Shown: positions 1-6,743, counted from the stretch's first letter. The stretch: DNA of 8,783 bases from Actinomycetota bacterium (GCA_016213595.1 JACRAA010000156.1:1-8783), one strand, 5' to 3'. The notes: a model not told the origin generated them from the sequence alone. Program-made: numbers and translations.

Positions 1-653
1 GAGAAGTGCGAGGTGCTGAACCCGGCGTCGGCGGCAAGTCCTGGCACGCTGAAGGGCTCCGCGAGATGCTCCCGCAGGTGGTTCTGGATCCGGTTGATCG
101 ATGCGTCGCCGACAGATCGGCGATGGCGCTCGGCGGCGAGCTGTGCGAGAAGGTGCCAGGCGGCGCCGGCGGCGGCGGTGAGACTCGAGGAGGTCTCGTC
201 GCGGGCCAGGTCGATGCAGATGCTCTCGATCAGGTCGGCCGCCTGCACAGGATCAGCTGCCGGGGCCGTCGGCCGAGAGAGGTCGAGCCCGATCGCCGTG
301 AGCAGGTCGGGCAGGTCGCCGCCGGTCACGTGCAGCCACCAGATCGACCATGGGTCCCTGTCGTCCGCGTAGTACCGATGGGGTTGCCGCGGGGGGATCA
401 CGAGCACGTCTCCCGCGTGCACGTCGTGGCGCTGCCCACCCATCTCACACCAGCCGGCACCCGCTTCGCAGAGGATGAAGATGGCCTCCGCGGCGCCACC
501 GCGACGGACCCTCCCATGCCGCGCCGCATGCGGGAAGTAGCCGGCATCGGTGACGAGCAGCCGGGAGGTGGGGGAGCGCTGCAGGGCGTCCTTCGCCAAC
601 GGACGTGGCAGCACGTGCAGCCGCTCGCCGGGAAAGCCGTCGCGGAGGAACAT
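1..653 (-). CDS. AraC-family transcriptional regulator with N-terminal cupin domain (partial, C-terminus beyond left edge)
   Basis: This is a sugar-responsive DNA-binding regulator by family. Reading leftward from ATG at 653-651 gives 217 residues before the window ends. Residues ~35-110 form an AraC-type sensor cupin: a glycine-rich turn (GAGWCEMGGQRHDV, ~65-78), then GDVLVIPPRQPHRYYADD (~81-98) and DPWSIWWLHVTG (~100-111), all typical of AraC arabinose-binding-like domains. Residues ~186-217 begin the C-terminal helix-turn-helix domain (INRIQNHLREHL, then LAADAGFSTSHF), and the gene is cut off inside the first HTH. Intact relatives are about 270-300 residues, so roughly 60-80 are missing. 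The start is the first ATG after an in-frame TAG at 665-663. No good Shine-Dalgarno precedes it, so translation may be leaderless or weak. It is transcribed away from the DUF5107-led operon and is its likely regulator. The inducer is unknown. Confidence 0.9.
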   Translation of the reverse strand, partial: MFLRDGFPGERLHVLPRPLAKDALQRSPTSRLLVTDAGYFPHAARHGRVRRGGAAEAIFILCEAGAGWCEMGGQRHDVHAGDVLVIPPRQPHRYYADDRDPWSIWWLHVTGGDLPDLLTAIGLDLSRPTAPAADPVQAADLIESICIDLARDETSSSLTAAAGAAWHLLAQLAAERHRRSVGDASINRIQNHLREHLAEPFSVPGLAADAGFSTSHF

Positions 654-746
654 CAGGTCACACTAGGCGAGCATCAGAGATTCGTCCATATATCTAGTCG
701 AATCATGCATTCCTGCCTCGTCAGTCATCCGCTTAGCATCACGTTC
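654..746. promoter_or_regulatory. Divergent intergenic control region
   Basis: These 93 bases separate the start codons of the AraC-type regulator (minus) and the DUF5107-led operon (plus), so promoters for both must lie here or in the flanking coding sequence. The stretch is clearly richer in A+T than its surroundings, especially 685-712, which contains CATATATCTAG. That block has TA-rich hexamers on both strands that could serve as -10 elements, but none is a good consensus match and no convincing -35 was found. Two dyads (679-704 and 738-751) lie in or at the edge of the region. The 7-mer AGCATCA occurs twice, at 670-676 and 735-741. No Shine-Dalgarno sequence precedes either start. The regulatory role is inferred from position. 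Confidence 0.6.
679..704. promoter_or_regulatory. Interrupted 26-bp dyad, candidate operator
   Basis: GATTCG (679-684) and CGAATC (699-704) are perfect inverted arms around a 14-base AT-rich core. Within the core, 686/697, 688/695, 690/693 and 691/692 also pair, giving 10 of 13 symmetric positions. It is centred at 691.5, on the most AT-rich part of the divergent region where -10 elements would be expected. That makes it a plausible operator acting on one or both promoters. The binding protein is unknown: the adjacent AraC-type regulator is the obvious candidate, although many AraC proteins bind direct repeats. Confidence 0.45.
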
Positions 747-751
747 GTGAT
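738..751. promoter_or_regulatory. 14-bp dyad ATCACG-TT-CGTGAT overlapping the probable GTG start
   Basis: The arms ATCACG (738-743) and CGTGAT (746-751) are perfect inverted repeats around TT. Symmetry stops at both outer flanks. The second arm contains the probable GTG start codon (747-749) of the DUF5107 gene. As DNA it could be a compact operator. As RNA it could fold into a 5-bp stem with a GTTC loop that hides the start codon. Both roles are inference, and it could also be chance in a short search space. Confidence 0.35.
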
Positions 752-1094
752 CGAAGGCGACCTGCGGCTCCCGGCCCGTCCGACGCGTCTGGCGGGCGCG
801 GACGTGGCGGTGTGGAGCGAGCCAGTGGTTCTCCCCACCTATCTCCCCGACCTTCCCGACCGCTTTCCCGCCTACCTGGATCGCCGTGTCTACCAAGGCT
901 CGTCCGGCCGCGTCTTCCCACTGCCGTTCCACGATCGGATCAGCGAGACCCCCGTGGACCACACGTGGGTGGGGCTCCACCTGGAGAACGAGTACCTGAG
1001 GGTGCTCGTGCTGCCGGAGCTCGGTGGGCGCATCCATTATGCGGTCGACCGCCGCACGGGCTACCCCCTCTTCTCCGCCAACCCGGTGATCTAG
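747..1094 (+). CDS. N-terminal fragment of the DUF5107 protein, ending at the premature TAG
   Basis: If the TAG is obeyed, only 115 residues are made. They cover the conserved beginning of the DUF5107 region: SEPVVLPTYLPDLPDRFPAY, LDRRVYQGSSGRVFPLPFHDRI, and LENEYLRVLVLPELGGRI (residues 79-96). The last motif resembles the start of galactose-mutarotase-like beta-sandwich domains, where a similar 'LPELGGRI' turn is common. The fragment stops before the rest of the sandwich and is unlikely to fold or function alone. The same open frame also runs back to base 6, but that upstream part is antisense to the AraC-type gene and is not believed to be coding. Confidence 0.6.
   Translation: MIEGDLRLPARPTRLAGADVAVWSEPVVLPTYLPDLPDRFPAYLDRRVYQGSSGRVFPLPFHDRISETPVDHTWVGLHLENEYLRVLVLPELGGRIHYAVDRRTGYPLFSANPVI
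1092..1094 (+). other. In-frame amber codon within the DUF5107 gene
   Basis: TAG stands in the context ATC-TAG-CCC. It is the only stop between 747 and 4112 in this frame. All five gene ends that lie inside the window use TGA, so this TAG does not match local stop usage. Thirty codons that clearly belong to the family, including GVEFNWPQHHRP at 1134-1169, lie between the TAG and the next possible start (GTG at 1185). This shows it is an interruption and not a true gene end. Confidence 0.9.
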
Positions 1095-1184
1095 CCCGCT
1101 CTGGTCGGCCTGGCCGGCCCCTGGCTGGCGGGCGGGGTCGAGTTCAACTGGCCGCAGCACCACCGGCCGGCGACCTTCCTGCCG

Positions 1185-4115
1185 GTGTCCTGGGAGATCG
1201 ACGAGACTGACGGCACGGTCTGGTGCTCGGACCACGACCCGTTCGCCCGCATGAAGGGGATGCACGGCATCCACCTGGAGCCGGCGTCGACCGTTCTCGA
1301 GCTGCGCGTCCGGCTGTACAACCGGAGCGACGAGCCCCAGACCTTCCTGTGGTGGGCGAACGTCGCCGCCGAGGTCCACTCGGACTACCAGTCGTTCTTC
1401 CCAGCCGACGTCCGGATGGTGGCGGACCATGCCAAGCGTGCGGTGAGCACCTTCCCGGTGGCGTCGGGCTCCTACTACGGCATCGACTACTCGAGTCGGA
1501 AGGGCGATGACACGCGCCCCGACAGTCCTCGCCGGGTCAGGGGCGACCGCTTGGACTGGCCCCGCAACATCCCTGTCCCCACCTCGTACATGTGCGTCGG
1601 GTCTTCGGGTGACTTCTTCGGCGGGTACGACCACCGCGCCCAGGCAGGTTTCGTCCATTGGGCAGACCACCGCTTCGTCGTCGGCAAGAAGCAGTGGACG
1701 TGGGGGGACTCGGCCTTCGGGCACGCGTGGAACCGCAACCTGGCCGATGACGGGTCCGCGTACATCGAGCTCATGGCCGGCGCCTTCACTGAGAACCAGC
1801 CGGACTTCTCTCACATCGCCCCTGGTGAGACCAAGTCCTTCGTCCAGTACTGGTACCCCTTGGCAGGTACCGGCCCGGCCGTCGCGGCCAACCTCCAGGC
1901 GGCGCTGGGTGTCGAGGTCGGCGAGGACGTCACCCTCCTCCGGCTCGATGCCACCGCTGACCTCGGCGACGTCCGCCTGCTCGTCGAAGGCGGTGGAGAG
2001 GTCCTCCTCGACACCACCTTCCCTCTCTCGCCGACGCGACGTCCCGAGTTCGCACTGGCCACGACAGGCCCTCTTCACGCGACACTCACGTCAGGGACGG
2101 GCACCCTCCTGGAATGGTCGCCGAGCGAGTCCCTCGAGACCGTGCAGGTGCAGCCGGCCACGGAGCCTCCAGAGCCCGCGGCCACCAGCACGGTCGAGGA
2201 GCTGTACCTGACGGGCCTGCACCTGGAGCAGTACCGGCATGCGACGCGCTCTCCGGAGCCGTACTGGAACGAGGCCCTGTCGCGGGACCCGGGCCACTGG
2301 GCCTCCCACGTCCGGCTGGCGGCACGGCGGTACCGGGAGGCGCGCTACCCGGAGGCCGAGCAGCACCTTCGCGCGGCGGTGGGGCGGCTCACGATGCTCA
2401 ACCCGAACCCGGAGGTGGGCGACGCCCACTACCTGCTCGGCCTGGTCCTGGTCCGTCTGGGCCGCGAGACCGAAGCACACAGCGCGTTCGCCAAAGCCGC
2501 CTGGGTAGAGTCGTGTGCTCCCGCAGCGAGCCTCCAGATGGCACTTGTCGAGGCCCGTCGCGGGAATGTCGACGAGGCCCTGCGCCACGTCCGTACGGCA
2601 CTGAGCAGCCGCCCCCATCACCTTCAGGCACGGAACCTGGAGGTCGTGCTGCTCAGGCGCCTCGGCCGGAACGAGCAGGCTCGCACCGTTCTGACCGCCA
2701 CCCGTCGCATCGACCCCCTGGACCTGTGGGCCAGGCACCTCGACGGCGCGCTCGATGCCGGCCGCGGCCAGGTCGAGGCCGAGACGCTCCTCGACATCGC
2801 GCTCGAGTACGCCCGAGCCGGCGAGGCGGCCACCGCCGTCGAGCTCTGTGACCTGGCGCACGAGACGGACCGCTCCAGGCCCCTCGGCCAGACAGCGTGC
2901 GGGGTTCTGGCCGACTACCTCGCCGCCTTCATCCTGGAGCGCTCCGGTGACGTCCCCGCCGCATCGTCCCTGCGGACCCGTGCCCGGGGCGGCGACCGGA
3001 CCTGGAACTTCGCCTCCCGACTGGATGAGGTGGCTGCCTTGGAGTCCGCGCTCACCGCCGACCCTCAGGACGCGACCGCCGCCGCACTGCTCGGGCACTG
3101 GCTGTACGCCAACGGCCGGGGGGTCGACGCTGTCGACCTGTGGCAGCGTTCCGTCGCCGTCGACCCTTCCGATCCAGTGGTCTGGCGAAACCTCGGCGTG
3201 GCCGCCTACAACCTGGACCACGACGAGGAAGGAGCGGTCGCCGCGTACGAGTGTGCAATCCAGGCGGCACCTGACAACGCGCGCCTGCTCTTCGAGAGCG
3301 ACCAGCTGTGGAGGCTCACGGGCAGGTCCGTCGACGTGCGCCTGGCACGGCTCGACGCGCGGCCCGACCTCGTCAGGCAGCGCGACGACCTCTGCGTCGC
3401 CTATGCCCACCTCCTGGTGAGCGTAGGGCGCCCGGCGGAAGCCCTGGAGCTCCTGGAGGCACGCCGCTTCCAGCCCTGGGAGGGCGGGGAGGGCCAGGTC
3501 CTCGGATGCTGGGAGAGGACACATCTCGCGCTGGCGCAGTCGGCCCTCACGGCCGGCGACCCCGAGACGGCGGTCGCTCACCTCGCCGTAGCCCTCAACC
3601 CCCCGGAGTCGCTCGGTGAGGCCAGGCATCCGCTGGCAAGCCCCGCTCCCATCCTGCTGGCGCTCGGTGATGCCCAGCACGCGGCAGGGAACGAGGCCGC
3701 TGCGGACCGGGCCTGGCGGGATGCCGCGGCTGCCGCCGGTGACTTCACCCGGATGAGTCCCACGGCCTACTCCGAGAACACCTTCTTCTCCATCCTCGCC
3801 GCGCGGAGGACGGGCGACGACGAGCGCTCCCAGGCGCTCGTACGAGGCCTGACCGCTCACGCTCAGACGCTTCGGGAGACACCCGCCCGCATCGACTTCT
3901 TCGCCACGTCGCTCCCGGCGCTGCTGCTGTTCCACGACGACCCGCAGCGCCAGCAGGACCTGAGCCTGGCCACTGTGGAGGCGGAGGTCGCTCTTCTCAC
4001 GGGCGGTACGAACACTGGGGCCGGCGGGCTCGAGCGTGTCCTCTCCATCGACCCCAGCCACGAGCTGGCCCTCGACCTCATCCGAACCCTCACCACCGTC
4101 GGGAGCAACGCATGA
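1185..4115 (+). CDS. Main open segment of the DUF5107/TPR protein (downstream of the TAG)
   Basis: This 976-codon segment carries the rest of the DUF5107 domain and a long helical repeat region. Residues here are numbered from this GTG. The DUF5107 part spans about 1-240, with VWCSDHDPFARMKGMHG, RLYNRSDEPQTFLWWANVAA, NIPVPTSYM, and WTWGDSAFGHAWNRNL followed by YIELMAGAFTENQPDFS, all strong family signatures. From about 335 to 945 there are tetratricopeptide-like repeats, for example AHYLLGLVLVRLGRETEAHS near 414 and WLYANGRGVDAVDLWQRSVA near 640. TPRs usually hold protein partners. No signal peptide or membrane segment is seen, so the protein is probably cytoplasmic. The GTG at 1185 (a valine in FLPVSWEID) and ATG at 1251 lack a Shine-Dalgarno and sit inside conserved domain sequence. 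Neither looks like a natural start, so this segment should be read as part of the interrupted gene. Its TGA (4113-4115) overlaps the next ATG. Confidence 0.8.
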   Translation: MSWEIDETDGTVWCSDHDPFARMKGMHGIHLEPASTVLELRVRLYNRSDEPQTFLWWANVAAEVHSDYQSFFPADVRMVADHAKRAVSTFPVASGSYYGIDYSSRKGDDTRPDSPRRVRGDRLDWPRNIPVPTSYMCVGSSGDFFGGYDHRAQAGFVHWADHRFVVGKKQWTWGDSAFGHAWNRNLADDGSAYIELMAGAFTENQPDFSHIAPGETKSFVQYWYPLAGTGPAVAANLQAALGVEVGEDVTLLRLDATADLGDVRLLVEGGGEVLLDTTFPLSPTRRPEFALATTGPLHATLTSGTGTLLEWSPSESLETVQVQPATEPPEPAATSTVEELYLTGLHLEQYRHATRSPEPYWNEALSRDPGHWASHVRLAARRYREARYPEAEQHLRAAVGRLTMLNPNPEVGDAHYLLGLVLVRLGRETEAHSAFAKAAWVESCAPAASLQMALVEARRGNVDEALRHVRTALSSRPHHLQARNLEVVLLRRLGRNEQARTVLTATRRIDPLDLWARHLDGALDAGRGQVEAETLLDIALEYARAGEAATAVELCDLAHETDRSRPLGQTACGVLADYLAAFILERSGDVPAASSLRTRARGGDRTWNFASRLDEVAALESALTADPQDATAAALLGHWLYANGRGVDAVDLWQRSVAVDPSDPVVWRNLGVAAYNLDHDEEGAVAAYECAIQAAPDNARLLFESDQLWRLTGRSVDVRLARLDARPDLVRQRDDLCVAYAHLLVSVGRPAEALELLEARRFQPWEGGEGQVLGCWERTHLALAQSALTAGDPETAVAHLAVALNPPESLGEARHPLASPAPILLALGDAQHAAGNEAAADRAWRDAAAAAGDFTRMSPTAYSENTFFSILAARRTGDDERSQALVRGLTAHAQTLRETPARIDFFATSLPALLLFHDDPQRQQDLSLATVEAEVALLTGGTNTGAGGLERVLSIDPSHELALDLIRTLTTVGSNA
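4101..4105 (+). promoter_or_regulatory. Ribosome binding site GGGAG for the cellulase-like gene
   Basis: GGGAG lies six bases before ATG 4112, inside the last codons of the DUF5107 gene. It supports the start at 4112. Together with the ATGA overlap it suggests that translation of the two genes is coupled. Confidence 0.6.
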
Positions 4116-5401
4116 CGTACCAGCCGGTCCCTCTGCCCGCCCACCTCCCCAAGGCCCTCACCATCACCTTGTGGGACTTCACCTGGTACGTCCGCACGGG
4201 CCCTGGTGAACCCTTCGAGGACCTGGACAGGGCGTTCGCCGAGGCCGTGGAACGTGGCTACAACACCGTCCGGATCTGTGCGATGCCGTACCTGCTGTTC
4301 GGCAGCGGGCTCGACACCTCCGCCCTCGAGCTCGGTCCGCTCGGCGGGGCGTACGGCCAGCGGGTCCGCTGGTACGACGTCCGGGAACGGACGGTCATCG
4401 ACGCCCGGGCCCACCTCCTCGCACTGTTCGAAGCCGCCAAGCGCCACGACTGCTACATCATCGTGTCGAGCTGGGAGTACCAGCAGAGCTCGTCCTTCGC
4501 GGCGACCTCGGACTGGTACGACGCCCTGATCTCGATCGACCCGGAAGATCGGGCCGAGGCGCAGGCTGTCGCACAGGCCGGCCTCGTCGACTTCGTCACC
4601 GAGCATGGCCTCGCCGACCGCATCGCCTTCGTCGAGGTGCACAACGAGGTGCAGGCGGGCCATCTGGGAGAGGGCATCGTCGGCACCCGCGACGAGATCA
4701 CCGTCGGTCTGCGGCCACGGCTGGAGCGCGCGGTGACGCGGTTCCACGAGCTGCAGCCGACCGTTCCCGTGACGGTCAACTACGCGCAGGTACCCGTCGC
4801 CGGGATGCGCGGCATCCCCGAGAACATCGACGTGCTCGTGACCCATCCCTACGTGTACGGGGTCCTGGGTGCCTTCATCAGCGAGTACGGGCTCCGCGGG
4901 CCGGTGGCCGAGTTCGACCAGGACAAGGCCCGCGAGATCCTCCTGCCCGACGCTCCGGACATCAGCGAGTGGGGCCCGGACGCCGCGTGGAGGAACCGGG
5001 CCACGATCATCTGCGCCCCCGAGATCTACGTCCATGACAACGGGGACGCCCAGGCGATCGACCGGTGGCTGTACCGCCACCACGGAGCGTGGGAGCAGGC
5101 GATGTACGACCGGCTGACGCTCTGGCTCGACGTCGCCCGCGACTGGGCGCTCGTCCACGGGGTCCCCCTCGTGTTCGGCGAGGGCTGGGTCGGCTACACG
5201 CCTCGCGACGGGCGCTTCGAAGAAGGTCCGATCGGCGCTGAGTTCTGTCGCCGCGCCATCGACGAGTCGATCCGGGTCGGGGCCTGGGGAACCATCGTCT
5301 GCTCCAACGCCGCCCCTCACCACGCCATGTGGGCTGACATCGCCCTGCAACAGCAGTGCAACGACGCCTTCGCAAGCTCGACGCCCATCCGTACCGCCTG
5401 A
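4112..5401 (+). CDS. Cellulase-like family glycoside hydrolase, probably cytoplasmic (GH clan A type TIM barrel)
   Basis: The 429-residue protein looks like the 'cellulase-like' / sugar-binding cellulase-like family, (beta/alpha)8-barrel relatives of GH5-type retaining glycosidases. The barrel starts at KALTITLWDFTWY (~14-26). FVEVHNEV (~173-180) places N178-E179 as the likely acid/base pair at the end of strand 4. VTHPYVYG (~243-250) follows, and VFGEGW (~354-359) places E357 as the likely nucleophile at strand 7. WGTIVCSN (~392-399) fits strand 8. There is no signal peptide or lipobox, so it should act inside the cell on imported sugar. The substrate cannot be told from the sequence. ATG 4112 is chosen because it overlaps the previous TGA (ATGA) and has GGGAG upstream. 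The binding-protein gene follows after 29 bases. Barrel and catalytic motifs are seen; glycosidase activity is inferred. Confidence 0.8.
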   Translation: MTYQPVPLPAHLPKALTITLWDFTWYVRTGPGEPFEDLDRAFAEAVERGYNTVRICAMPYLLFGSGLDTSALELGPLGGAYGQRVRWYDVRERTVIDARAHLLALFEAAKRHDCYIIVSSWEYQQSSSFAATSDWYDALISIDPEDRAEAQAVAQAGLVDFVTEHGLADRIAFVEVHNEVQAGHLGEGIVGTRDEITVGLRPRLERAVTRFHELQPTVPVTVNYAQVPVAGMRGIPENIDVLVTHPYVYGVLGAFISEYGLRGPVAEFDQDKAREILLPDAPDISEWGPDAAWRNRATIICAPEIYVHDNGDAQAIDRWLYRHHGAWEQAMYDRLTLWLDVARDWALVHGVPLVFGEGWVGYTPRDGRFEEGPIGAEFCRRAIDESIRVGAWGTIVCSNAAPHHAMWADIALQQQCNDAFASSTPIRTA

Positions 5402-5418
5402 AGCCCACCACACAGTTC

Positions 5419-5425
5419 AAAGGAG
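5419..5425 (+). promoter_or_regulatory. Strong ribosome binding site AAAGGAG for the binding lipoprotein
   Basis: AAAGGAG lies five bases before ATG 5431 and is the best Shine-Dalgarno match of the operon. It fixes the start at 5431 against an in-frame upstream ATG at 5356 that lies inside the previous gene. Strong translation fits the need for excess binding protein over permeases. The 6-base loop of a weak GTTC/GAAC inverted repeat (5415-5428) contains AAAGGA. Confidence 0.75.
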
Positions 5426-5430
5426 AACCT

Positions 5431-6738
5431 ATGTCCATCCCGACCCCGACCAGCGTCAACCTGACTCGACGCGGGCTGCTGGCCGCAGGAGCCGTCGTCG
5501 GCGGTTCCGCACTTCTCAGCGGCTGCCTCGGCGCCGCCAACACTCCCGCCGCCTCTGGGGCCTCGAACGCGAACGTCTCTCTGACGCTCCAGTCCTCGTT
5601 GTCGGACCCGAAGCCCAAGGCGGCGCTCGAGCAGGTCGTGAAGGGCTACACGAAGTACCCGACCACGCTGAACACCGTTGCGATCGAGCAGTTCCGGGCG
5701 CAGCTCTCCACGTACCTCACGAGCGGGAACCCGCCGGATGTGCTCACCTGGTACGCGGGGTCCGTCGCGCGCGACTACGCCAGCAAGGGCCTGCTCCTCG
5801 ACCTGTCGGACCTGTGGACGGGCAACGGCGCCTGCGCCAACTTCTCGCCGGCCCTGAAGAGCCTGTCGAGCGATGCCGGCGGGAAGCAGATCTTCGTGCC
5901 GACCAACTACTACTGGTGGAGCGTCTTCTACCGGAAGTCCGCCTTCGCCGAGTGGGGCGTCAAGCCGCCGACCACGTGGGAGGAGTTCATGGCGCTGTGC
6001 GAGACGCTCAAGAGCAAGGGGATCTCGCCCCTCACCAACGGCACCGGCTCGACGGCATGGATGGCGTCCGGCTGGTTCGACTACCTCGACCTGCGCATCA
6101 ACGGCGCCGCGTACCACCGCGAGCTGCTCGCGGGGAAGCACTCGTTCGACAGCGCCGAGGTGCGCAAGGTGCTCGACACGTACGCGAAGCTCATCCCCTT
6201 CTTCGACCCGAAGGGCCGGTCGTACACCTGGCAGGAGGCTGCGACGCCCTTGGTCAACAAGAAGGCGGGCATGTACCTCATCGGCGCCTTCGTGACCACG
6301 GCGTTCCCGGCGGGGGACGTCGACGACGTCGACTTCTTCTCTGTACCGCCGATCAACCCGAACGTCCCCTCCGCGGAGGAGGCCCCCACGGACGGCTACT
6401 TCGCGAGCGCCTCGACCAAGAACCCGGCCGCGACCAAGGATCTTCTGGGCTACCTCGCGAGCGCGAAGCAGCAGCAGCTGTTCATCAGCCAGTCGGGCTC
6501 GTCGAACCTGCCTACGTCACCCGATGTCGACAGCTCAGGCTTCCCGCCGCTCGTACAGAAGGGCATGAAGCTGCTGGCGGGCACCAAGGAGATCACCCAG
6601 TTCTTCAACCGGGACTCCTCCGACGCTCTCCAGGCCACGGCTGACGCGGCGCTCACGAAGTTCCTGGACAACCCAGGCCAGGTCTCCACGATCCTCACGG
6701 ACTGGCAGACGGCGGCGAAGAAGGTCTGGGGCAGCTGA
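5431..6738 (+). CDS. Sugar ABC transporter substrate-binding lipoprotein (CUT1 type, family 1)
   Basis: This 435-residue protein captures a sugar outside the membrane and delivers it to the permease pair encoded next. The N-terminus is a lipoprotein signal: a twin arginine in NLTRRGLLAAG (residues 10-20), a hydrophobic stretch, and the lipobox LLSGC with Cys32 as the predicted lipidation site. The RR followed by G-L-L suggests Tat export. The mature part has family 1 binding-protein features: PPDVLTWYAGSVARDYASKG, then GGKQIFVPTNYYWWSVFYRK (150-169), where aromatic residues often line the sugar site, and WGVKPPTTWEEF (~176-187), the hinge-proximal signature of this family. The length is normal (about 420-450). 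The start follows a strong AAAGGAG. The upstream gene ends 29 bases before and the first permease starts five bases after the stop. The ligand is unknown. From the neighbours it is likely an oligosaccharide or glycoside that the two glycosidases can process. Confidence 0.94.
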   Translation: MSIPTPTSVNLTRRGLLAAGAVVGGSALLSGCLGAANTPAASGASNANVSLTLQSSLSDPKPKAALEQVVKGYTKYPTTLNTVAIEQFRAQLSTYLTSGNPPDVLTWYAGSVARDYASKGLLLDLSDLWTGNGACANFSPALKSLSSDAGGKQIFVPTNYYWWSVFYRKSAFAEWGVKPPTTWEEFMALCETLKSKGISPLTNGTGSTAWMASGWFDYLDLRINGAAYHRELLAGKHSFDSAEVRKVLDTYAKLIPFFDPKGRSYTWQEAATPLVNKKAGMYLIGAFVTTAFPAGDVDDVDFFSVPPINPNVPSAEEAPTDGYFASASTKNPAATKDLLGYLASAKQQQLFISQSGSSNLPTSPDVDSSGFPPLVQKGMKLLAGTKEITQFFNRDSSDALQATADAALTKFLDNPGQVSTILTDWQTAAKKVWGS

Positions 6739-6743
6739 CTTCC

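Larger units (their letters stand above)
747..4115 (+). pseudogene. DUF5107 domain / TPR protein gene interrupted by an in-frame TAG
   Basis: Read as one frame, this locus encodes a protein of 1122 codons, close to the length I know for actinobacterial DUF5107-TPR proteins (about 1050-1130). The only break is TAG at 1092-1094 (codon 116). Family-like sequence runs straight across it: NPVI before and PALVGLAGPW after, where relatives read NPVI-K-PALVGLAGPW as I recall them. One A-to-T change turning AAG into TAG explains it. No frameshift or other stop occurs in the remaining ~1000 codons, so decay, if real, is recent. GTG at 747 is preferred as the start because family-like sequence begins just after it (LRLPARP, then ADVAVWSEPVVLPTYLP). 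An ATG at 705 in the same frame would add 14 residues that do not look like the family. Neither start has a clear ribosome binding site. The function of DUF5107 proteins is not established. The gene leads the operon and its TGA overlaps the next ATG. Alternatives to a pseudogene are a sequencing error or readthrough. Confidence 0.85.

Noticed and set aside
6..746. Long plus-strand open frame running from base 6 into the DUF5107 gene
   Set aside because: The part before about 705 is antisense to the AraC-type gene, whose protein motifs are clear, and its translation resembles no family. Only the part from 747 (or 705) is real coding sequence.
738..751. CRP-type site at ATCACG-TT-CGTGAT
   Set aside because: A CRP site reads TGTGA-N6-TCACA. 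Here the half-sites have the opposite order and spacing, so it is treated only as an unnamed dyad.
1185..1253. GTG 1185 or ATG 1251 as a genuine start of a separate 976- or 954-residue gene
   Set aside because: Neither has a Shine-Dalgarno, and conserved DUF5107 sequence continues upstream of both in the same frame, up to and beyond the TAG.
663..2078. 471-residue minus-strand open frame
   Set aside because: It is the shadow of the DUF5107 frame in high-GC DNA: low-complexity, Arg/Gly/Val-rich, with no recognisable motif. It also overlaps conserved plus-strand coding.
2091..4061. 656-residue minus-strand open frame
   Set aside because: Antisense to the TPR region with no family motifs. Codon positions favour the plus strand.
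3863..5413. 516-residue minus-strand open frame
   Set aside because: Antisense to the end of the TPR protein and the cellulase-like gene. The translation looks like a shadow (Asp/Val/Arg-rich, no domain).
5415..5428. GTTC-N6-GAAC inverted repeat around the binding-protein ribosome site
   Set aside because: A 4-bp stem is too weak to be a terminator or a convincing regulatory hairpin and is expected by chance.
5356..5430. Upstream ATG at 5356 as start of the binding protein
   Set aside because: It lies inside the cellulase-like gene, adds a non-signal N-terminus, and ignores the strong AAAGGAG before ATG 5431, which gives a proper lipoprotein signal.
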